Below, in pieces: positions 53,267 to 63,612 of a stretch of DNA of 64,000 bases. The DNA is from Rhodanobacter sp. FDAARGOS 1247 (GTDB taxonomy: Bacteria; Pseudomonadota; Gammaproteobacteria; Xanthomonadales; Rhodanobacteraceae): positions 2,976,001 to 3,040,000 of the forward strand of contig NZ_CP069535.1 in NCBI RefSeq assembly GCF_016889805.1, written 5' to 3'. The translations under genes were made by a program, and so were the position numbers. Under the pieces are notes generated by a model that saw only the letters and a program-made list of their open reading frames with translations, was not told the DNA's origin and searched no databases. Numbering within the stretch: position 1 is the stretch's first letter; each line of letters starts with the position of its first letter.

Positions 53267-53342
53267 TGGTGGGTCGTCCGGGATTCGAACCCGGGACCAA
53301 TGGATTAAAAGTCCAGTGCTCTACCAACTGAGCTAACGACCC
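53267..53342 (-). tRNA. tRNA-Lys (anticodon UUU)
   Basis: 76 bases with encoded CCA. Acceptor GGGTCGT / ACGACCC, D arm TAGCTCAGTTGGTAGAGCA, anticodon loop ACTTTTAAT giving UUU, and T arm GGTTCGAATCC. Standard cloverleaf. No att repeat or integrase is seen beside it. Confidence 0.97.
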
Positions 53343-53414
53343 ATCGTTGAAAACTCAAGCGATCAATTTTACGGGCTGCGTGGCAAGGGCACAAGCAAGC
53401 GCCCCGCGGCCGGA

Positions 53415-54101
53415 TCACGCATAACGCGTGGGATCGGCCAGCCCGGCCTCGCGAAAGCCCTGGGCGCGCAGGCGGCAGGCGTCGCAGTGTCCGCAGGCGC
53501 GACCTTCGTCGTCGGCCTGGTAGCAGCTGACCGTGGCGGAAAAGTCCACGCCCAGGCGCTGCCCTTCGCGGGCGATGTCGGCCTTGCTCATGCGCATCAG
53601 CGGCGCGTGGACACGGATACCGGCGCCCTCGACGCCGGCCTTGGTCGCCAGATTGGCCAGCTGTTCGAACGCCTCGATGAAGGCCGGCCGGCAATCGGGG
53701 TAACCCGAATAGTCGACCGCGTTGACGCCGCACCAGATGTCGCTGGAGCCCAGCACCTCGGCCCAGCCCAGCGCGATCGACAGCATGATGGTGTTGCGCG
53801 CCGGCACGTAGGTGACCGGGATGGCGCTGGCGTCCGCGGCATCCAGCGGCACGTCGATGTCGGCGGTCAGCGCCGAGCCGCCGATGCTGCGCAGGTCGAT
53901 GCCCACCGTCTTGTGCTCGACCGCACCCAGCATGCTGGACACGCGGTCGGACGCCGCCAGTTCCGAATGATGGCGCTGGCCATAGGAGACGCTCAGCGCG
54001 TGCACCTGATAGCCCTGTTCACGAGCCATGGCGATGACGACGGCCGAATCCATGCCGCCGGAAACGAGTACGACGGCCTTGCGGGGGGAATTTTCAGACA
54101 T
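53415..54101 (-). CDS. queC: 7-cyano-7-deazaguanine synthase
   Basis: 228 residues. An ATP-dependent enzyme making preQ0 from 7-carboxy-7-deazaguanine in queuosine biosynthesis. P-loop [18 protein letters not shown], then [32 protein letters not shown] and the zinc site [20 protein letters not shown] with four cysteines. A start at 54110 (MQTMSEN) is equally possible. Downstream of queE on the same strand, so the pathway pair is together. Confidence 0.96.
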   Translation of the reverse strand: MSENSPRKAVVLVSGGMDSAVVIAMAREQGYQVHALSVSYGQRHHSELAASDRVSSMLGAVEHKTVGIDLRSIGGSALTADIDVPLDAADASAIPVTYVPARNTIMLSIALGWAEVLGSSDIWCGVNAVDYSGYPDCRPAFIEAFEQLANLATKAGVEGAGIRVHAPLMRMSKADIAREGQRLGVDFSATVSCYQADDEGRACGHCDACRLRAQGFREAGLADPTRYA

Positions 54102-54238
54102 GGTTTGCATCCACGGGGTACGACCGGTCACCGGCCGGAAAGCGCCACCGGCAACACAGGCCGGCGCGCGATGTTCGTTGCGGGGTCCGGCCACCGATGG
54201 CCGTTCCCGCTTCCCGCGCCCCGGGCGGGCGCATGAAA

Positions 54239-54931
54239 CTATCTCCCGGCGGCGTCATTCCACAGCAGCTTGTGCAGCTGCAGCTGGAAGCGCACCGGCA
54301 GCCTGTCGGCGATGATCCACTCGGCCAGTTCGCGCGGCTCGACCTTGCCCCAGACCGGCGAGAACAGCACCATGCAGCGATCGGCCAGGCTGTGCTCGGC
54401 CAGCATGGCGCATGACCACTCATAGTCTTCGCGACTGGCGATGACGATCTTGATCTGGTCGTGCGGCAGCAGATGATCGAGGTTCGACCACAGGTTGCGC
54501 GCGCTTTCGCCCGAGCCGGGCGCCTTCAGGTCCATCACCTTGCGCACGCGGGGGTCGACGGCGGAGACGTCCAGCGCGCCCGAGGTCTCCAGCGACACCT
54601 CGTAACCGGCATCGCACAGGCGCTGCAGCAGGATCAGGCAGCGTTTCTGCGCCAGCGGCTCGCCGCCGGTGACACAGACGTGCCGCGCGCCATGCGAGGC
54701 GACTTCGGCCAGGATCTCGTCGATCCCGTGCCAGTCGCCGCCATGGAACGAATATTCGGTATCGCACCAGACGCAACGCAGCGGGCAACCGGTGAGGCGC
54801 ACGAACACGGTGCGCCAGCCGATCGCGTCGGCTTCGCCCTGGATCGAGTGGAAGATTTCGGTGATGCGCAGCCGCTCCGGGACGGCCACGGCAGGCGTCG
54901 CCGACGCCTGCTGCGCGTCATGACCGCTCAT
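54239..54931 (-). CDS. queE: 7-carboxy-7-deazaguanine synthase (radical SAM)
   Basis: 230 residues. The radical-SAM enzyme that makes 7-carboxy-7-deazaguanine from 6-carboxytetrahydropterin for queuosine. The [4Fe-4S] motif CxxxCxxC is seen in [16 protein letters not shown]. The N-terminal [20 protein letters not shown] and the motif [10 protein letters not shown] are diagnostic, with [10 protein letters not shown] after. It starts 11 bases after cpoB's stop, so it may be read from the tol-pal transcript. Confidence 0.96.
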   Translation of the reverse strand: MSGHDAQQASATPAVAVPERLRITEIFHSIQGEADAIGWRTVFVRLTGCPLRCVWCDTEYSFHGGDWHGIDEILAEVASHGARHVCVTGGEPLAQKRCLILLQRLCDAGYEVSLETSGALDVSAVDPRVRKVMDLKAPGSGESARNLWSNLDHLLPHDQIKIVIASREDYEWSCAMLAEHSLADRCMVLFSPVWGKVEPRELAEWIIADRLPVRFQLQLHKLLWNDAAGR

Positions 54932-54942
54932 CGCCGCGGGAC

Positions 54943-55806
54943 TCAGTTGCCCGACTGCAGTTGCAGACGCTGCAGACGTTCCTTCGCCAGGCTGGCCGCC
55001 TTGGAACCCGGGTACTTCGTGGTGACCTGGGTCAGCGTGGCCCTGGCCTCGTCGCTCTTCTTCAGCTCGAGCTGGCTGTAACCCACCTTGAGCAGGGCGT
55101 CGGGCGCCTTGTCACTCTGCGGGAACTGGCTCAGCAGCTGCTGGAAAGACTCCAGCGCCACCGGATAGTTGGTGGTGGCGTAGTACGACTCGCCCAGCCA
55201 GTACCAGGCGTTGGGAACCAGCGGATGATTCGGGAACTGCTGGATGAAGCTGCGGAACTCGCGCGAGGCTTCCACGTAATTGCCGCCGCGGATCGCCTTG
55301 AACGCCACGTCGTAAGCCGCCTGCGCCGCCGCCGGATCGCCTGCGGCGACAGCCGCGCTGGCTGCGGACGCCGGAGCGTTGCCGGCGGCCGCTGCTGCCG
55401 GCGCATTCGCGCTGGCACCTGCGGCGGGGCTGCCCGCGGCCGCTGCCGCCGGGTTGCCGGCGCCGGGCGCCGCGCCCGCGCCACCCGACTCCAGACGCCC
55501 GAGCCGGGCATCGAGATCGGTGTACTGGGCCTTGTTCTTGTCGTCGAGCGTCTGCAGCTGGTGCTGCAGTTCCTCGACCTGACCCTGCAGTTGCTGCACC
55601 TGGGCCTGCAACTGCTGCATCTGGTTGACCATGCCCGTACCGGACTGGTCCTTGTTCTGTGCCTGCTGTTCCAGCCGCGCGACACGATCGGCGAGGCTCA
55701 ACCGGGAATCCTGCGCGAAAGCCGGGAACGCGAACAGCACGGCGGACGCGATGGCGCCCGCCGTGCTGATCCTGGCTGCAAAGCTGTTAGCCAGTCGCTT
55801 CATCAT
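54943..55806 (-). CDS. cpoB: Tol-Pal system protein CpoB (YbgF)
   Basis: 287 residues. A signal peptide (AIASAVLFAFPAFA) is followed by an N-terminal trimerising coiled coil (RVARLEQQAQNKDQ; QLQAQVQQLQGQVEELQHQL), a long alanine-rich linker, and a C-terminal TPR region (AYDVAFKAIRGGNYVEASRE; VPNAWYWLGESYYATTNYPV; DALLKVGYSQLELKKSDEAR). It coordinates peptidoglycan synthesis with outer-membrane constriction through TolA in the periplasm. The start codon overlaps the pal stop by one base (TAATG). Confidence 0.94.
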   Translation of the reverse strand: MMKRLANSFAARISTAGAIASAVLFAFPAFAQDSRLSLADRVARLEQQAQNKDQSGTGMVNQMQQLQAQVQQLQGQVEELQHQLQTLDDKNKAQYTDLDARLGRLESGGAGAAPGAGNPAAAAAGSPAAGASANAPAAAAAGNAPASAASAAVAAGDPAAAQAAYDVAFKAIRGGNYVEASREFRSFIQQFPNHPLVPNAWYWLGESYYATTNYPVALESFQQLLSQFPQSDKAPDALLKVGYSQLELKKSDEARATLTQVTTKYPGSKAASLAKERLQRLQLQSGN

Positions 55807-56312
55807 TACTGCGCCGTGTAGACGATCTCGACACGACGATTCTTGCTCCAGCAATCCTCGTTGTGCTCACGGCAAACCGGCTTTTCCTTGCCATAGCTGA
55901 TCACTTCCAGCTGGCTGGCCTGGCCGCCATTGGCCTGCAGCGCGTCGGAAACGGCATTGCCACGACGCTCGCCGAGGCCGAGGTTGTACTCGCGGGTGCC
56001 GCGCTCGTCGGTGTTGCCTTCCAGACGGATGTGCGACATCGGGCGATCCTGCAGGTACTTGGCGTGGCACGCCATGATCTGCTGGAACTCCGGCTTGATC
56101 TCGGTCTTGTCGAAGTCGAAGTACACGACGCGCTGACGCAGGCAGGCATCGGTATCGAGATCGGCGGGGGTGTACTTGCCGTCAGAGACGGGTGCCTGCA
56201 CGGGAGCAGCCTGCTCCGGAGCCGGCTGCGGTTTGACTTCCTGCTTCTTGGAGCAAGCGGCCGCGCCTACGCAGAGCAGGGCAACCAGGGCGACGCGAAC
56301 GGTCTTATTCAT
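55806..56312 (-). CDS. pal: Peptidoglycan-associated lipoprotein Pal
   Basis: 168 residues. A lipoprotein signal with lipobox GAAAC (Cys20) is followed by a proline/alanine/glutamine linker and an OmpA-C peptidoglycan-binding domain: VYFDFDKTEIKPEFQ, RLEGNTDERGTREYNLGLGE and SYGKEKPVCREHNEDCWSKN with RRVEIVY. It anchors the outer membrane to peptidoglycan and binds TolB. Separated from tolB by 250 bases, more than elsewhere in this operon. Confidence 0.96.
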   Translation of the reverse strand: MNKTVRVALVALLCVGAAACSKKQEVKPQPAPEQAAPVQAPVSDGKYTPADLDTDACLRQRVVYFDFDKTEIKPEFQQIMACHAKYLQDRPMSHIRLEGNTDERGTREYNLGLGERRGNAVSDALQANGGQASQLEVISYGKEKPVCREHNEDCWSKNRRVEIVYTAQ

Positions 56313-56526
56313 GGTGACGTTCCTTACGGGTTGAGTTCCGACAAACAATGACGATGGGAATTGCGGGACAGCTGACGCCGGTTGACCGGCTGTTATTTTG
56401 ACACTTGAAAGATCGAAGGTGCGTGAGCCTGCACCATCCACCTGACTGGCTCTCGACGCGACAAGCGCCGTCACCGGAAACCGAAACGCGCCTTGCCGGC
56501 GCTGTTCGGGCCCAATCCCTGGGCAT

Positions 56527-56556
56527 CATGCTGCCGCACTTTCGCGCAGCAGCATG
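56527..56556 (-). other. Hairpin just downstream of tolB
   Basis: CATGCTGC / GCAGCATG (8 bp) with an inner CGC / GCG extension lies within ten bases of the tolB stop. It has no T tract, so it may protect or process the mRNA rather than terminate. The rest of the tolB-pal gap holds nothing recognisable. Confidence 0.45.
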
Positions 56557-56562
56557 AAAATA

Positions 56563-57894
56563 TCATCGTTGCCGGTATGGCCCCCAGGCCGGTTCGCGCA
56601 CGTCGCCATCGGAAAGTACGAGGCGCTGGCGAACCTGACCGTCAGCCGATACGGCGTACAGCACGCCGCGACGTCCTTCGGTAGCGGCATAGAGCAGCAT
56701 GCTGGCATTCGGAGCAAAACTCGGGGACTCGTCAATCGGGCCCGGCGAGAGGAATCGCACCTGGTCACCCAGGCTGCGATCCATGATGGCAATACGATAC
56801 ACGTTCCCATTGCCCTGCACCATCGCGATCTGCTTGCCGTCGTAGCTCACCGAAGCGTTCGCGTTGTTCTGGCCCTGGAAACTGATCCGCTGCGGCGATC
56901 CGCCGCTGGCCGGGACCTGGTAGATCTGCGGCCGGCCGGAACGGTCGGAGGTGAAATAGATGCTCTGGCCGTCCGCCGACCAGACTGGCTCGGTGTCGAT
57001 TGACAGGCTGTTGGTCAGGCGGGTTTCATGGCGGCTGCCCAGGTCCAGCACGAACAGTTCGAGGTTGCCCACGTAGGACAGGGCCACCGCCAGCTTGCTG
57101 CCGTCCGGCGACCACGCCGGCGCACCATTGATGCCGCGGGGGTGCGACTCCACCAGCTGGCGCGAACCGGTGGTGATGTCCTGCACGTAGATGTTCGAGT
57201 TGCCGCTCTCGAACGACACATAGGCCAGCTTCTTGCCGTCCGGCGACCAGGCCGGCGACAGCAGCGACTCACGCGAACGGGCCACCACCTGCGGGTTGTA
57301 GCCGTCCGAATCGGCCACCAGCAGCGAATACGTCGTGTTGTTGCCCAGGCCGACGGCGGTGATATAGGCGATGCGGGTCCAGAAGGCGCCACGCACGCCG
57401 GTGATCTTCTCGTAGATCACGTCGGCGATCTGGTGCGCCACGCTGCGCAGGTCACCGGCAGGCGCCGGCGGCATCTGCTGGTGCAGCAGGCTCTGCTGCT
57501 TGTTGACGTCCCACAGCTCGTATTCGACCTGGACCATGCCGTTGCCGGCGTCCCTGATGCTGCCGACCACGATGTAGTCCTGCTTGAGCAGGCGCCAGGT
57601 CGGGAACTTGATGTCGGCTCCCTTCGACGGGAACTCCACGATGTCGCTCTTGGCCAGCGAACGGAACTTGCCCGAGCGGTTGAAATCGTTGCGCATCACG
57701 TCGGCGACATCGGTCGACAGCGGGGCGCCGCCGGCCTGGGCAAACGGCACCACCACGATCGGCGTGGCGGTCTTGACGCCACCGACGATGTCCACATTCA
57801 GCGACTGGGCCGCGGCAGGACCGGCGAACAAGGCCACGGCGGCCAGCAGGATGATGGCGAAGCTTGAGCTGAATTTGCGCATGGGCTTGATCAT
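56563..57894 (-). CDS. tolB: Tol-Pal system beta-propeller protein TolB
   Basis: 443 residues. A signal peptide (FAIILLAAVALFAGPAAAQ), an N-terminal domain (ATPIVVVPFAQAGG; MRNDFNRSGKFRSL) and a six-bladed propeller with repeated WSPDG motifs (SPAWSPDGKKLAYVS; GAPAWSPDGSKLAVAL; PVWSADGQSIYFTSDRSG). A periplasmic partner of Pal. The start overlaps the tolA stop by four bases. Confidence 0.97.
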   Translation of the reverse strand: MIKPMRKFSSSFAIILLAAVALFAGPAAAQSLNVDIVGGVKTATPIVVVPFAQAGGAPLSTDVADVMRNDFNRSGKFRSLAKSDIVEFPSKGADIKFPTWRLLKQDYIVVGSIRDAGNGMVQVEYELWDVNKQQSLLHQQMPPAPAGDLRSVAHQIADVIYEKITGVRGAFWTRIAYITAVGLGNNTTYSLLVADSDGYNPQVVARSRESLLSPAWSPDGKKLAYVSFESGNSNIYVQDITTGSRQLVESHPRGINGAPAWSPDGSKLAVALSYVGNLELFVLDLGSRHETRLTNSLSIDTEPVWSADGQSIYFTSDRSGRPQIYQVPASGGSPQRISFQGQNNANASVSYDGKQIAMVQGNGNVYRIAIMDRSLGDQVRFLSPGPIDESPSFAPNASMLLYAATEGRRGVLYAVSADGQVRQRLVLSDGDVREPAWGPYRQR

Positions 57895-58821
57895 TGCGGC
57901 CTGAATGTGAAGGTAAGGTTGCGTTGGAACACGCTTTCAAAACCCTTGTACGGCAGGGTCTTGGTGCGCAACACCGCGTTTTCGACCGAGCGGCGACCTG
58001 CCTCGTCGTACGGACAGCTGGAATCGACGGTGGCACTCATCACGTCGCCACCGGGCGATTGCACGATATGAACCTGACAGGGGAGCGCCGCTATGTTATC
58101 CGGCCTTAACCAATTGGGCGTGACCGCATTCTGAATGGCCGCGGCGTATTCGTCGGCCAGGTTGCTGTTCGGGCTGTTGTTGCCGGACTGGCGCTGGTCG
58201 GCGGCCGGCAGGTCGGGCTGACCGTCATCCTGGGCGTTCTTGAGGTCCTCCAGCTGCTGCTTCGCCTGCCTTGCCTTGTTGTCCAGCTGCCTGGTCTGGG
58301 CCGAGGCCGCATCCATCTTGGCGAACAGCGCGTCGAGCTTCTTCTTCTCCTCGGCCTTCTTCTTCGCCGCCTCGGCATCCAGCTCGGACTGGCGCTGGCG
58401 TTCCTTTTCTTCCTGCAACTGCCTGGCGTCTTCGGCCTGCTTGGCGGCGTCCTCGACCACGCGTTCCTGGTCCTTGACGTCGACATGCTTGGGCGGCGGC
58501 GGCAGCTGGCTTACCGGCGGGGTCACCGGCGGTGGCGGGGTCGGCGGCGGGATGGTCGGCGGCGGCGGGGTGGAATCGGGCACGGGCCTGGCCTTGACCG
58601 CCTTCGGTGGCGGGCTGCCGGTGCGCCCGATCAGGGTCGCCTCGATGATCGGCCCCTGCAGCTCCAGCGGCTTGGCGCAGGCAATCGGGTTCATCCACGC
58701 CGGCAGATGCAGCGCGTTGAAGAAATTCTCGTAACTCGAACACGGCAAAACCGCGAGGAACAGAAACCCCACGATGCCGATGTGCAGGATGGCGGAGACT
58801 ACGACCGCCTTCGGCGTCGCC

Positions 58822-58835
<14 letters not shown>
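57891..58835 (-). CDS. tolA: Cell envelope integrity protein TolA
   Basis: 314 residues. One N-terminal transmembrane segment (VVSAILHIGIVGFLFLAVL) with a short proline-rich linker, a helical coiled-coil domain (VVEDAAKQAEDARQLQEEKE; LDAEAAKKKAEEKKKLDALF) and a C-terminal domain (YAAAIQNAVTPNWLRP; CQVHIVQSPGGDVMSATVDS) that reaches Pal. It links inner and outer membranes using proton motive force from TolQR. It overlaps tolR by 14 bases and tolB by 4. Confidence 0.95.
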
Positions 58836-59274
<439 letters not shown>

Positions 59275-59287
59275 GAGTGCTCTCCGC

Positions 59288-59974
59288 TCAGGCGACGTCG
59301 TCGGTCTGGATCTGCCGCTGCAGCACGGAGGAGAACTCCTCCTGGAACACGTCGTAGCGCGAGGCGATGCGCTCGACCTTGGTGGCATAGCGGTTGTACG
59401 CCCACTGCGCCGGGATCGCGGCGAACAGGCCCATGGCGGTGGCGATCAGCGCCTCGGAGATGTGCGGGGCGACCACCGCGATGGTGACGTCCTTCATCTC
59501 GCCCAAGCCCTGGAACGCACCCATGATGCCCCACACCGTGCCGAACAGGCCCACGTACGGGCTGATCGAGCCGACGTTGGCGAGGAATTCCAGGTTGCGC
59601 TCGAGCAGGCCGATCTCGCGCGTGCCGGCGACCTGCATGGCACGCTCGGAACCCTCGATCACGCTGCGGGTGTCATGCGTCTTGCGCTGACGCTGGCGGG
59701 CGAACTCGCGGAAGCCGGACTCGAAGATGTTCTCGATCCCGCCGGTGCCGCCCTGGCGGCTGCTGACCTCGCGGAACAGCTGAGCCAGGTCGCCGCCGGA
59801 CCAGAAGCGCTCCTCGAACTCCTCGGCGTTCTCCATCGCCGCCTTGGTCTGCGAATACTTGCGCACGATGATGACCCAGGACAGGAACGAGAACACCAGC
59901 AATACCAGCAGCACCAGTTTCACCGGCAGGCTCGAATCCGCGATCAGCGTGAAAATGTTCAGTCCACCGTTCAT
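59288..59974 (-). CDS. tolQ: Tol-Pal proton channel subunit TolQ
   Basis: 228 residues. A MotA/TolQ/ExbB-type membrane protein with three transmembrane helices: LVLLVLLVFSFLSWVIIVRK, SISPYVGLFGTVWGIMGAFQ and AVVAPHISEALIATAMGLFA. The conserved GLFGTVWG and EALIATAMGLFAAIPA are seen. The start at 59974 is the only ATG near the family N-terminus. 38 bases separate it from ybgC. Confidence 0.96.
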   Translation of the reverse strand: MNGGLNIFTLIADSSLPVKLVLLVLLVFSFLSWVIIVRKYSQTKAAMENAEEFEERFWSGGDLAQLFREVSSRQGGTGGIENIFESGFREFARQRQRKTHDTRSVIEGSERAMQVAGTREIGLLERNLEFLANVGSISPYVGLFGTVWGIMGAFQGLGEMKDVTIAVVAPHISEALIATAMGLFAAIPAQWAYNRYATKVERIASRYDVFQEEFSSVLQRQIQTDDVA

Positions 59975-60012
59975 TGCTTGCAGGTACTCCGCCGGTTCGG
60001 CTTGGTTGTTCT

Positions 60013-60420
60013 TTAAGGAATCAGGTCGGCCGGAATCGGTGCCGGCCGCATGCGCTGGAGATCGACGCAGGCCACCCGCACGCTGGCGCGGATCAGGCAA
60101 CTGCCGTCCGCCTTCATGATCGTCTGGGTGAACAGGATACTGGCAGCGCGCCGTTCTTTGACGTCGACCGTTACCGTCAGTTCATCATCCAGCAGGGCTG
60201 GCTTGAGAAAGTCGATGTGCATGTCGCGCACCATGAAGGCCAGCCCGGTGGCCTGCTTGTACGCCAACTGGTCCACGCCCAGCGCGCGCATCCACTCGCT
60301 GCGGGCGCGCTCCATGAAACGCAGGTAGCCGGCGTGATAGACCACGCCGCCGGCGTCGGTGTCTTCCCAGTAGACCCTGACCTTCCAGCTGAAAGGCAGT
60401 TGCGCGGCCGGCTCAGACAT
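60013..60420 (-). CDS. ybgC: Tol-Pal-associated acyl-CoA thioesterase YbgC
   Basis: 135 residues. A hot-dog-fold 4-hydroxybenzoyl-CoA-thioesterase-like protein. The catalytic motif [20 protein letters not shown] with its aspartate, then [13 protein letters not shown] and [20 protein letters not shown], are diagnostic. It may act on phospholipid-linked acyl-CoA or ACP. First gene of the tol-pal cluster, overlapping ruvB by 8 bases, so the two may be coupled. Confidence 0.94.
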   Translation of the reverse strand: MSEPAAQLPFSWKVRVYWEDTDAGGVVYHAGYLRFMERARSEWMRALGVDQLAYKQATGLAFMVRDMHIDFLKPALLDDELTVTVDVKERRAASILFTQTIMKADGSCLIRASVRVACVDLQRMRPAPIPADLIP

Positions 60421-61462
60421 CGCCAGCCCCCGCATCGAACAGGTCGGCCGCCTGCGCCTGGCGCGGCGGCGGGGTCAGCCCCAGGTGACGCCAGCCCTTC
60501 GCGCTGACCATGCGGCCGCGGGCGCTGCGCACCAGGTAACCCTGTTGGATCAGGTATGGCTCGACCACGTCTTCCAGCGTGCCGCGGTCCTCGCTCAGCG
60601 CGGCGGCCAGGGACTCCACGCCGACCGGACCGCCGTCGAAATTTTCGATGATCAGGCCGAGCAGGCGCCGGTCCAGTTCGTCGAACCCCTGCGGGTCGAT
60701 CTTCAGCATGTCCAGCGCCGCCTGTGCCGCCGCCAGGGTGATCTCGCCGCCGGCGCGCACCTCGGCGTAATCGCGCACCCGGCGCAGCAGGCGATTGGCG
60801 ATGCGCGGCGTGCCGCGCGAGCGGCGGGCGATTTCCTGCGCCCCTTCCGGCGCGCAGCTGATGCCGAGGATCTTCGCCGCCCGGCGCACGATCGCGGTGA
60901 GCTCGTCGGTGGTGTAGAACTCCAGCCGCTGCACGATGCCGAAACGGTCGCGCAAGGGCGCGGTGAGCATGCCGGCGCGGGTGGTGGCGCCGATCAGGGT
61001 GAATGGCGGCAGGTCCAGCTTGATCGAGCGGGCGGCCGGGCCTTCACCGATCATGATGTCGATCTGGAAGTCTTCCATCGCCGGATAGAGCACTTCCTCG
61101 ACCACCGGCGACAGGCGGTGGATCTCGTCGACGAACAGCACGTCGTTCGCCTCCAGGTTGGTCAGCAGCGCGGCGAGGTCGCCGGCGCGTTCCAGCACCG
61201 GGCCGGAGGTGGAGCGCACGTTGACACCCAGCTCGTTGGCGATCACGTGGCTCAGCGTGGTCTTGCCCAGGCCGGGCGGGCCGAAGATCAGCACGTGGTC
61301 CAGCGCCCCGCCCCGCTTCCTGGCCGCCTCGATGTAGATCGACAGCTGTTCGCGCACCGCCTGCTGGCCGAGGTATTCGGTCAGCCGCTTCGGCCGGATG
61401 GTGGCTTCCAGCGCCTCGTCGTCGAGCTGGGCGGCGGCGGTGATGATGCGGGCTTCGGTCAT
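60413..61462 (-). CDS. ruvB: Holliday junction helicase subunit RuvB
   Basis: 349 residues. The AAA+ motor for branch migration with RuvA. Walker [20 protein letters not shown], Walker [13 protein letters not shown], sensor region [20 protein letters not shown] and a C-terminal winged helix ([38 protein letters not shown]). Normal length. Separated from ruvA by kup and a hairpin cluster. Confidence 0.97.
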   Translation of the reverse strand: MTEARIITAAAQLDDEALEATIRPKRLTEYLGQQAVREQLSIYIEAARKRGGALDHVLIFGPPGLGKTTLSHVIANELGVNVRSTSGPVLERAGDLAALLTNLEANDVLFVDEIHRLSPVVEEVLYPAMEDFQIDIMIGEGPAARSIKLDLPPFTLIGATTRAGMLTAPLRDRFGIVQRLEFYTTDELTAIVRRAAKILGISCAPEGAQEIARRSRGTPRIANRLLRRVRDYAEVRAGGEITLAAAQAALDMLKIDPQGFDELDRRLLGLIIENFDGGPVGVESLAAALSEDRGTLEDVVEPYLIQQGYLVRSARGRMVSAKGWRHLGLTPPPRQAQAADLFDAGAGDV

Positions 61463-61523
61463 GCCGCCATTATGGCAGGCGGATGAAACGGAGCGGGAAT
61501 CACCGGCAAAGGCAGCCCTTCAT

Positions 61524-61677
61524 GCCGGGAACGTGCTTTCCCGCACTTTCCCGGCTCGCCTGATCGGGCGATGCCCGATCAGGCTCCAAATGCCGATCGC
61601 AAAAACGATCGGCATTCGTGCGGCCCATCCGTGGGCCGCGGTGGAGATCCGATCCGCTATGCGGATCAGATCTCCAC
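61524..61677. repeat. Cluster of five consecutive hairpins between kup and ruvB
   Basis: Five back-to-back inverted repeats. H0 61,524-61,555 is GCCGGGAA / TTCCCGGC with an inner GTGC / GCAC. H1 61,558-61,584 is GCCTGATCGGGC / GCCCGATCAGGC, 12 bp, loop 3. H2 61,589-61,616 is AATGCCGATCG / CGATCGGCATT, 11 bp. H3 61,620-61,639 is GCGGCCCA / TGGGCCGC. H4 61,641-61,677 is GTGGAGATC and GATCCGC paired with GCGGATC and GATCTCCAC, with one mismatch. H4 includes the kup stop codon. The stems differ in sequence, so this is not a copied repeat, and no poly-T tract is present. Confidence 0.9.
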
Positions 61678-63597
61678 CTGCGCCCCCAGCTCGATCAGCC
61701 GGTTGCCGGGGATCTGGAAGAACGCGGTGGCGGGCAGCGCGTTGCGCGACATGAAGGCGAACAGCTTGTCGCGCCACAGCGCCATGCCGGGACGACGCTC
61801 GTCCGCCACGATGCTCTCGCGGGACAGGAAGAAGGTGGTGTCCATCATGTCGAAGGCGAGGCCTTCGCGCGAACATTGCGACAGTGCCTGCGGAATGTTC
61901 GGGTCCTCGGCGAAGCCGAAGCGCAGTTCCAGCGCGTAGAAATCGTCGCTTCCGGACGACAGCGCGGTGAGCTGGATGCGCTCGTCGGCCTCGGCCACCG
62001 GCGTCTCCAGGATGCCGACGGTGAGCAGCACGTTGCGCTCGTGCAGCACCTTGTTGTGCTTCAGGTTGTGCAGCAGGGCATGCGGCACGGCGCTGAGGTT
62101 GGCGGTGAGGAACACCGCCGTGCCGGGCACGCGCAGCGGCGGGTGCGCGGCCATGTTCTCGATGAACGGCGCCAGCGCCAGGCCGCCCTGCTTGATCTCG
62201 CGCACCACCAGCTCGCGACCGCGGCGCCAGGTGGTCATCACCGCGAACATCAGCAGGCCCAGCACCAGCGGGAACCAGCCGCCCTGCAGGATCTTCAGCG
62301 TATTGGCGCCGAAGTAGCTGAGGTCGATAGCCAGCAGGATCAGGCCCAGGCCGATCACCAGCAGCCGGCTCCACTGCCACATGCGGCGGGCCACGATCAT
62401 CACCAGGACCGTGTCGATCGCCATCGTGCCGGTCACCGCGATGCCATAGGCGCCGGCCAGCGCATTGGACGAGCCGAAGCCGACCACGGTGGCGATCACC
62501 GCCACCATCAGGGCGCGGTTGATCCACGGCAGGAAGACCTGCCCGATCGCCTCGCGCGAGGTGTGCACCACCTGCATGCGAGGCAGGAAGCCCAGCTGGA
62601 TCGCCTGCCGGCACACGGTGAAAGCGCCGGAGATCACCGCCTGCGAAGCGATCACCGCCGCCACCGTGGCCAGCGCGATCATCGGATACAGCGCCCACTC
62701 CGGCACCGAGTGGTAGAACGGATTGGCGATGGTCTCCGGATGCACCAGCAGCAGGCCGCCCTGGCCGTAGTAGTTCAGCAGCAGCGCCGGCATCACGAAG
62801 AAGAACCACGCGGCACGAATCGGCACCCGGCCGAAATGGCCCATGTCGGTATACAGCGCCTCGGCGCCGGTCACGCACAGCACCACCGAACCCAGCGCCA
62901 GGATCGAGGTCTTGCCATGGGTCATGAAGAACTGCACCGCATGCCATGGATTCAGCGCATGCAGCACTTCCGGTGCCTGAATGATGTTCCACACGCCGAT
63001 CACCCCCAGCGCCAGGAACCACACCACCATCACCGGCCCGAAGATCGCGCCGACCTTGGCCGTGCCATGCCGCTGCAGCCAGAACAGGCCCAGCAGCACC
63101 GCCACCGTCACCGGCACCACGTAGTGCGACAGCGACGGCGCGGCCACCTGCAGGCCCTCGATCGCGGACAACACGGTAATGGATGGCGTGATCACGCCAT
63201 CGCCGAAGAACAGCGCCGCCCCCAGCAGGGCCATCAGCATCACCGCCCGACGCGTGGCCACGGACTTGCCGCTGGCTCGCTGCGCCAGCGTCATCAGCGC
63301 CATGATGCCGCCCTCGCCCTTGTTGTCCGCGCGCATGACCAGGCTGACGTACTTCACCGCCACCACCATGATCAGCGACCAGGTCACCAGCGACAGGATG
63401 CCCAGCACCGTGCTCGGCCGCGGATGCAGGCCGTGCTCGGGCAGGAAGGTCTCGTGCATGGTGTACAGCGGGCTGGTGCCGATGTCGCCGAACACCACGC
63501 CGATCGCGCCGAGGATCAGCGTCGACTTGGCGCCACGCACGTGGGCGGTGTCACCGTGAGCCGATGGCTGGGCCGGGTTGTCTGCTTGCGTATTCAT
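61666..63597 (-). CDS. kup: Low-affinity potassium transporter Kup
   Basis: 643 residues. An inner-membrane K+/H+ symporter with about twelve transmembrane segments. Family motifs: IGVVFGDIGTSPLYTMHETF near the N-terminus, ADNKGEGGIMALMTLA, FGDGVITPSITVLSAIEGL and VTGAEALYTDMGHFGR. The C-terminal cytosolic domain ends in IPGNRLIELGAQVEI. Length fits the family. It sits between ruvA and ruvB; the last codons lie inside a hairpin of the downstream cluster. Confidence 0.96.
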   Translation of the reverse strand: MNTQADNPAQPSAHGDTAHVRGAKSTLILGAIGVVFGDIGTSPLYTMHETFLPEHGLHPRPSTVLGILSLVTWSLIMVVAVKYVSLVMRADNKGEGGIMALMTLAQRASGKSVATRRAVMLMALLGAALFFGDGVITPSITVLSAIEGLQVAAPSLSHYVVPVTVAVLLGLFWLQRHGTAKVGAIFGPVMVVWFLALGVIGVWNIIQAPEVLHALNPWHAVQFFMTHGKTSILALGSVVLCVTGAEALYTDMGHFGRVPIRAAWFFFVMPALLLNYYGQGGLLLVHPETIANPFYHSVPEWALYPMIALATVAAVIASQAVISGAFTVCRQAIQLGFLPRMQVVHTSREAIGQVFLPWINRALMVAVIATVVGFGSSNALAGAYGIAVTGTMAIDTVLVMIVARRMWQWSRLLVIGLGLILLAIDLSYFGANTLKILQGGWFPLVLGLLMFAVMTTWRRGRELVVREIKQGGLALAPFIENMAAHPPLRVPGTAVFLTANLSAVPHALLHNLKHNKVLHERNVLLTVGILETPVAEADERIQLTALSSGSDDFYALELRFGFAEDPNIPQALSQCSREGLAFDMMDTTFFLSRESIVADERRPGMALWRDKLFAFMSRNALPATAFFQIPGNRLIELGAQVEI

Positions 63598-63612
63598 TGA
63601 AGTCCTGGCGAA

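Noticed and set aside
53267..53342. tRNA-Lys as an integration site for a mobile element
   Set aside because: No direct repeat of the tRNA 3' end and no integrase gene lie on either side within the window.
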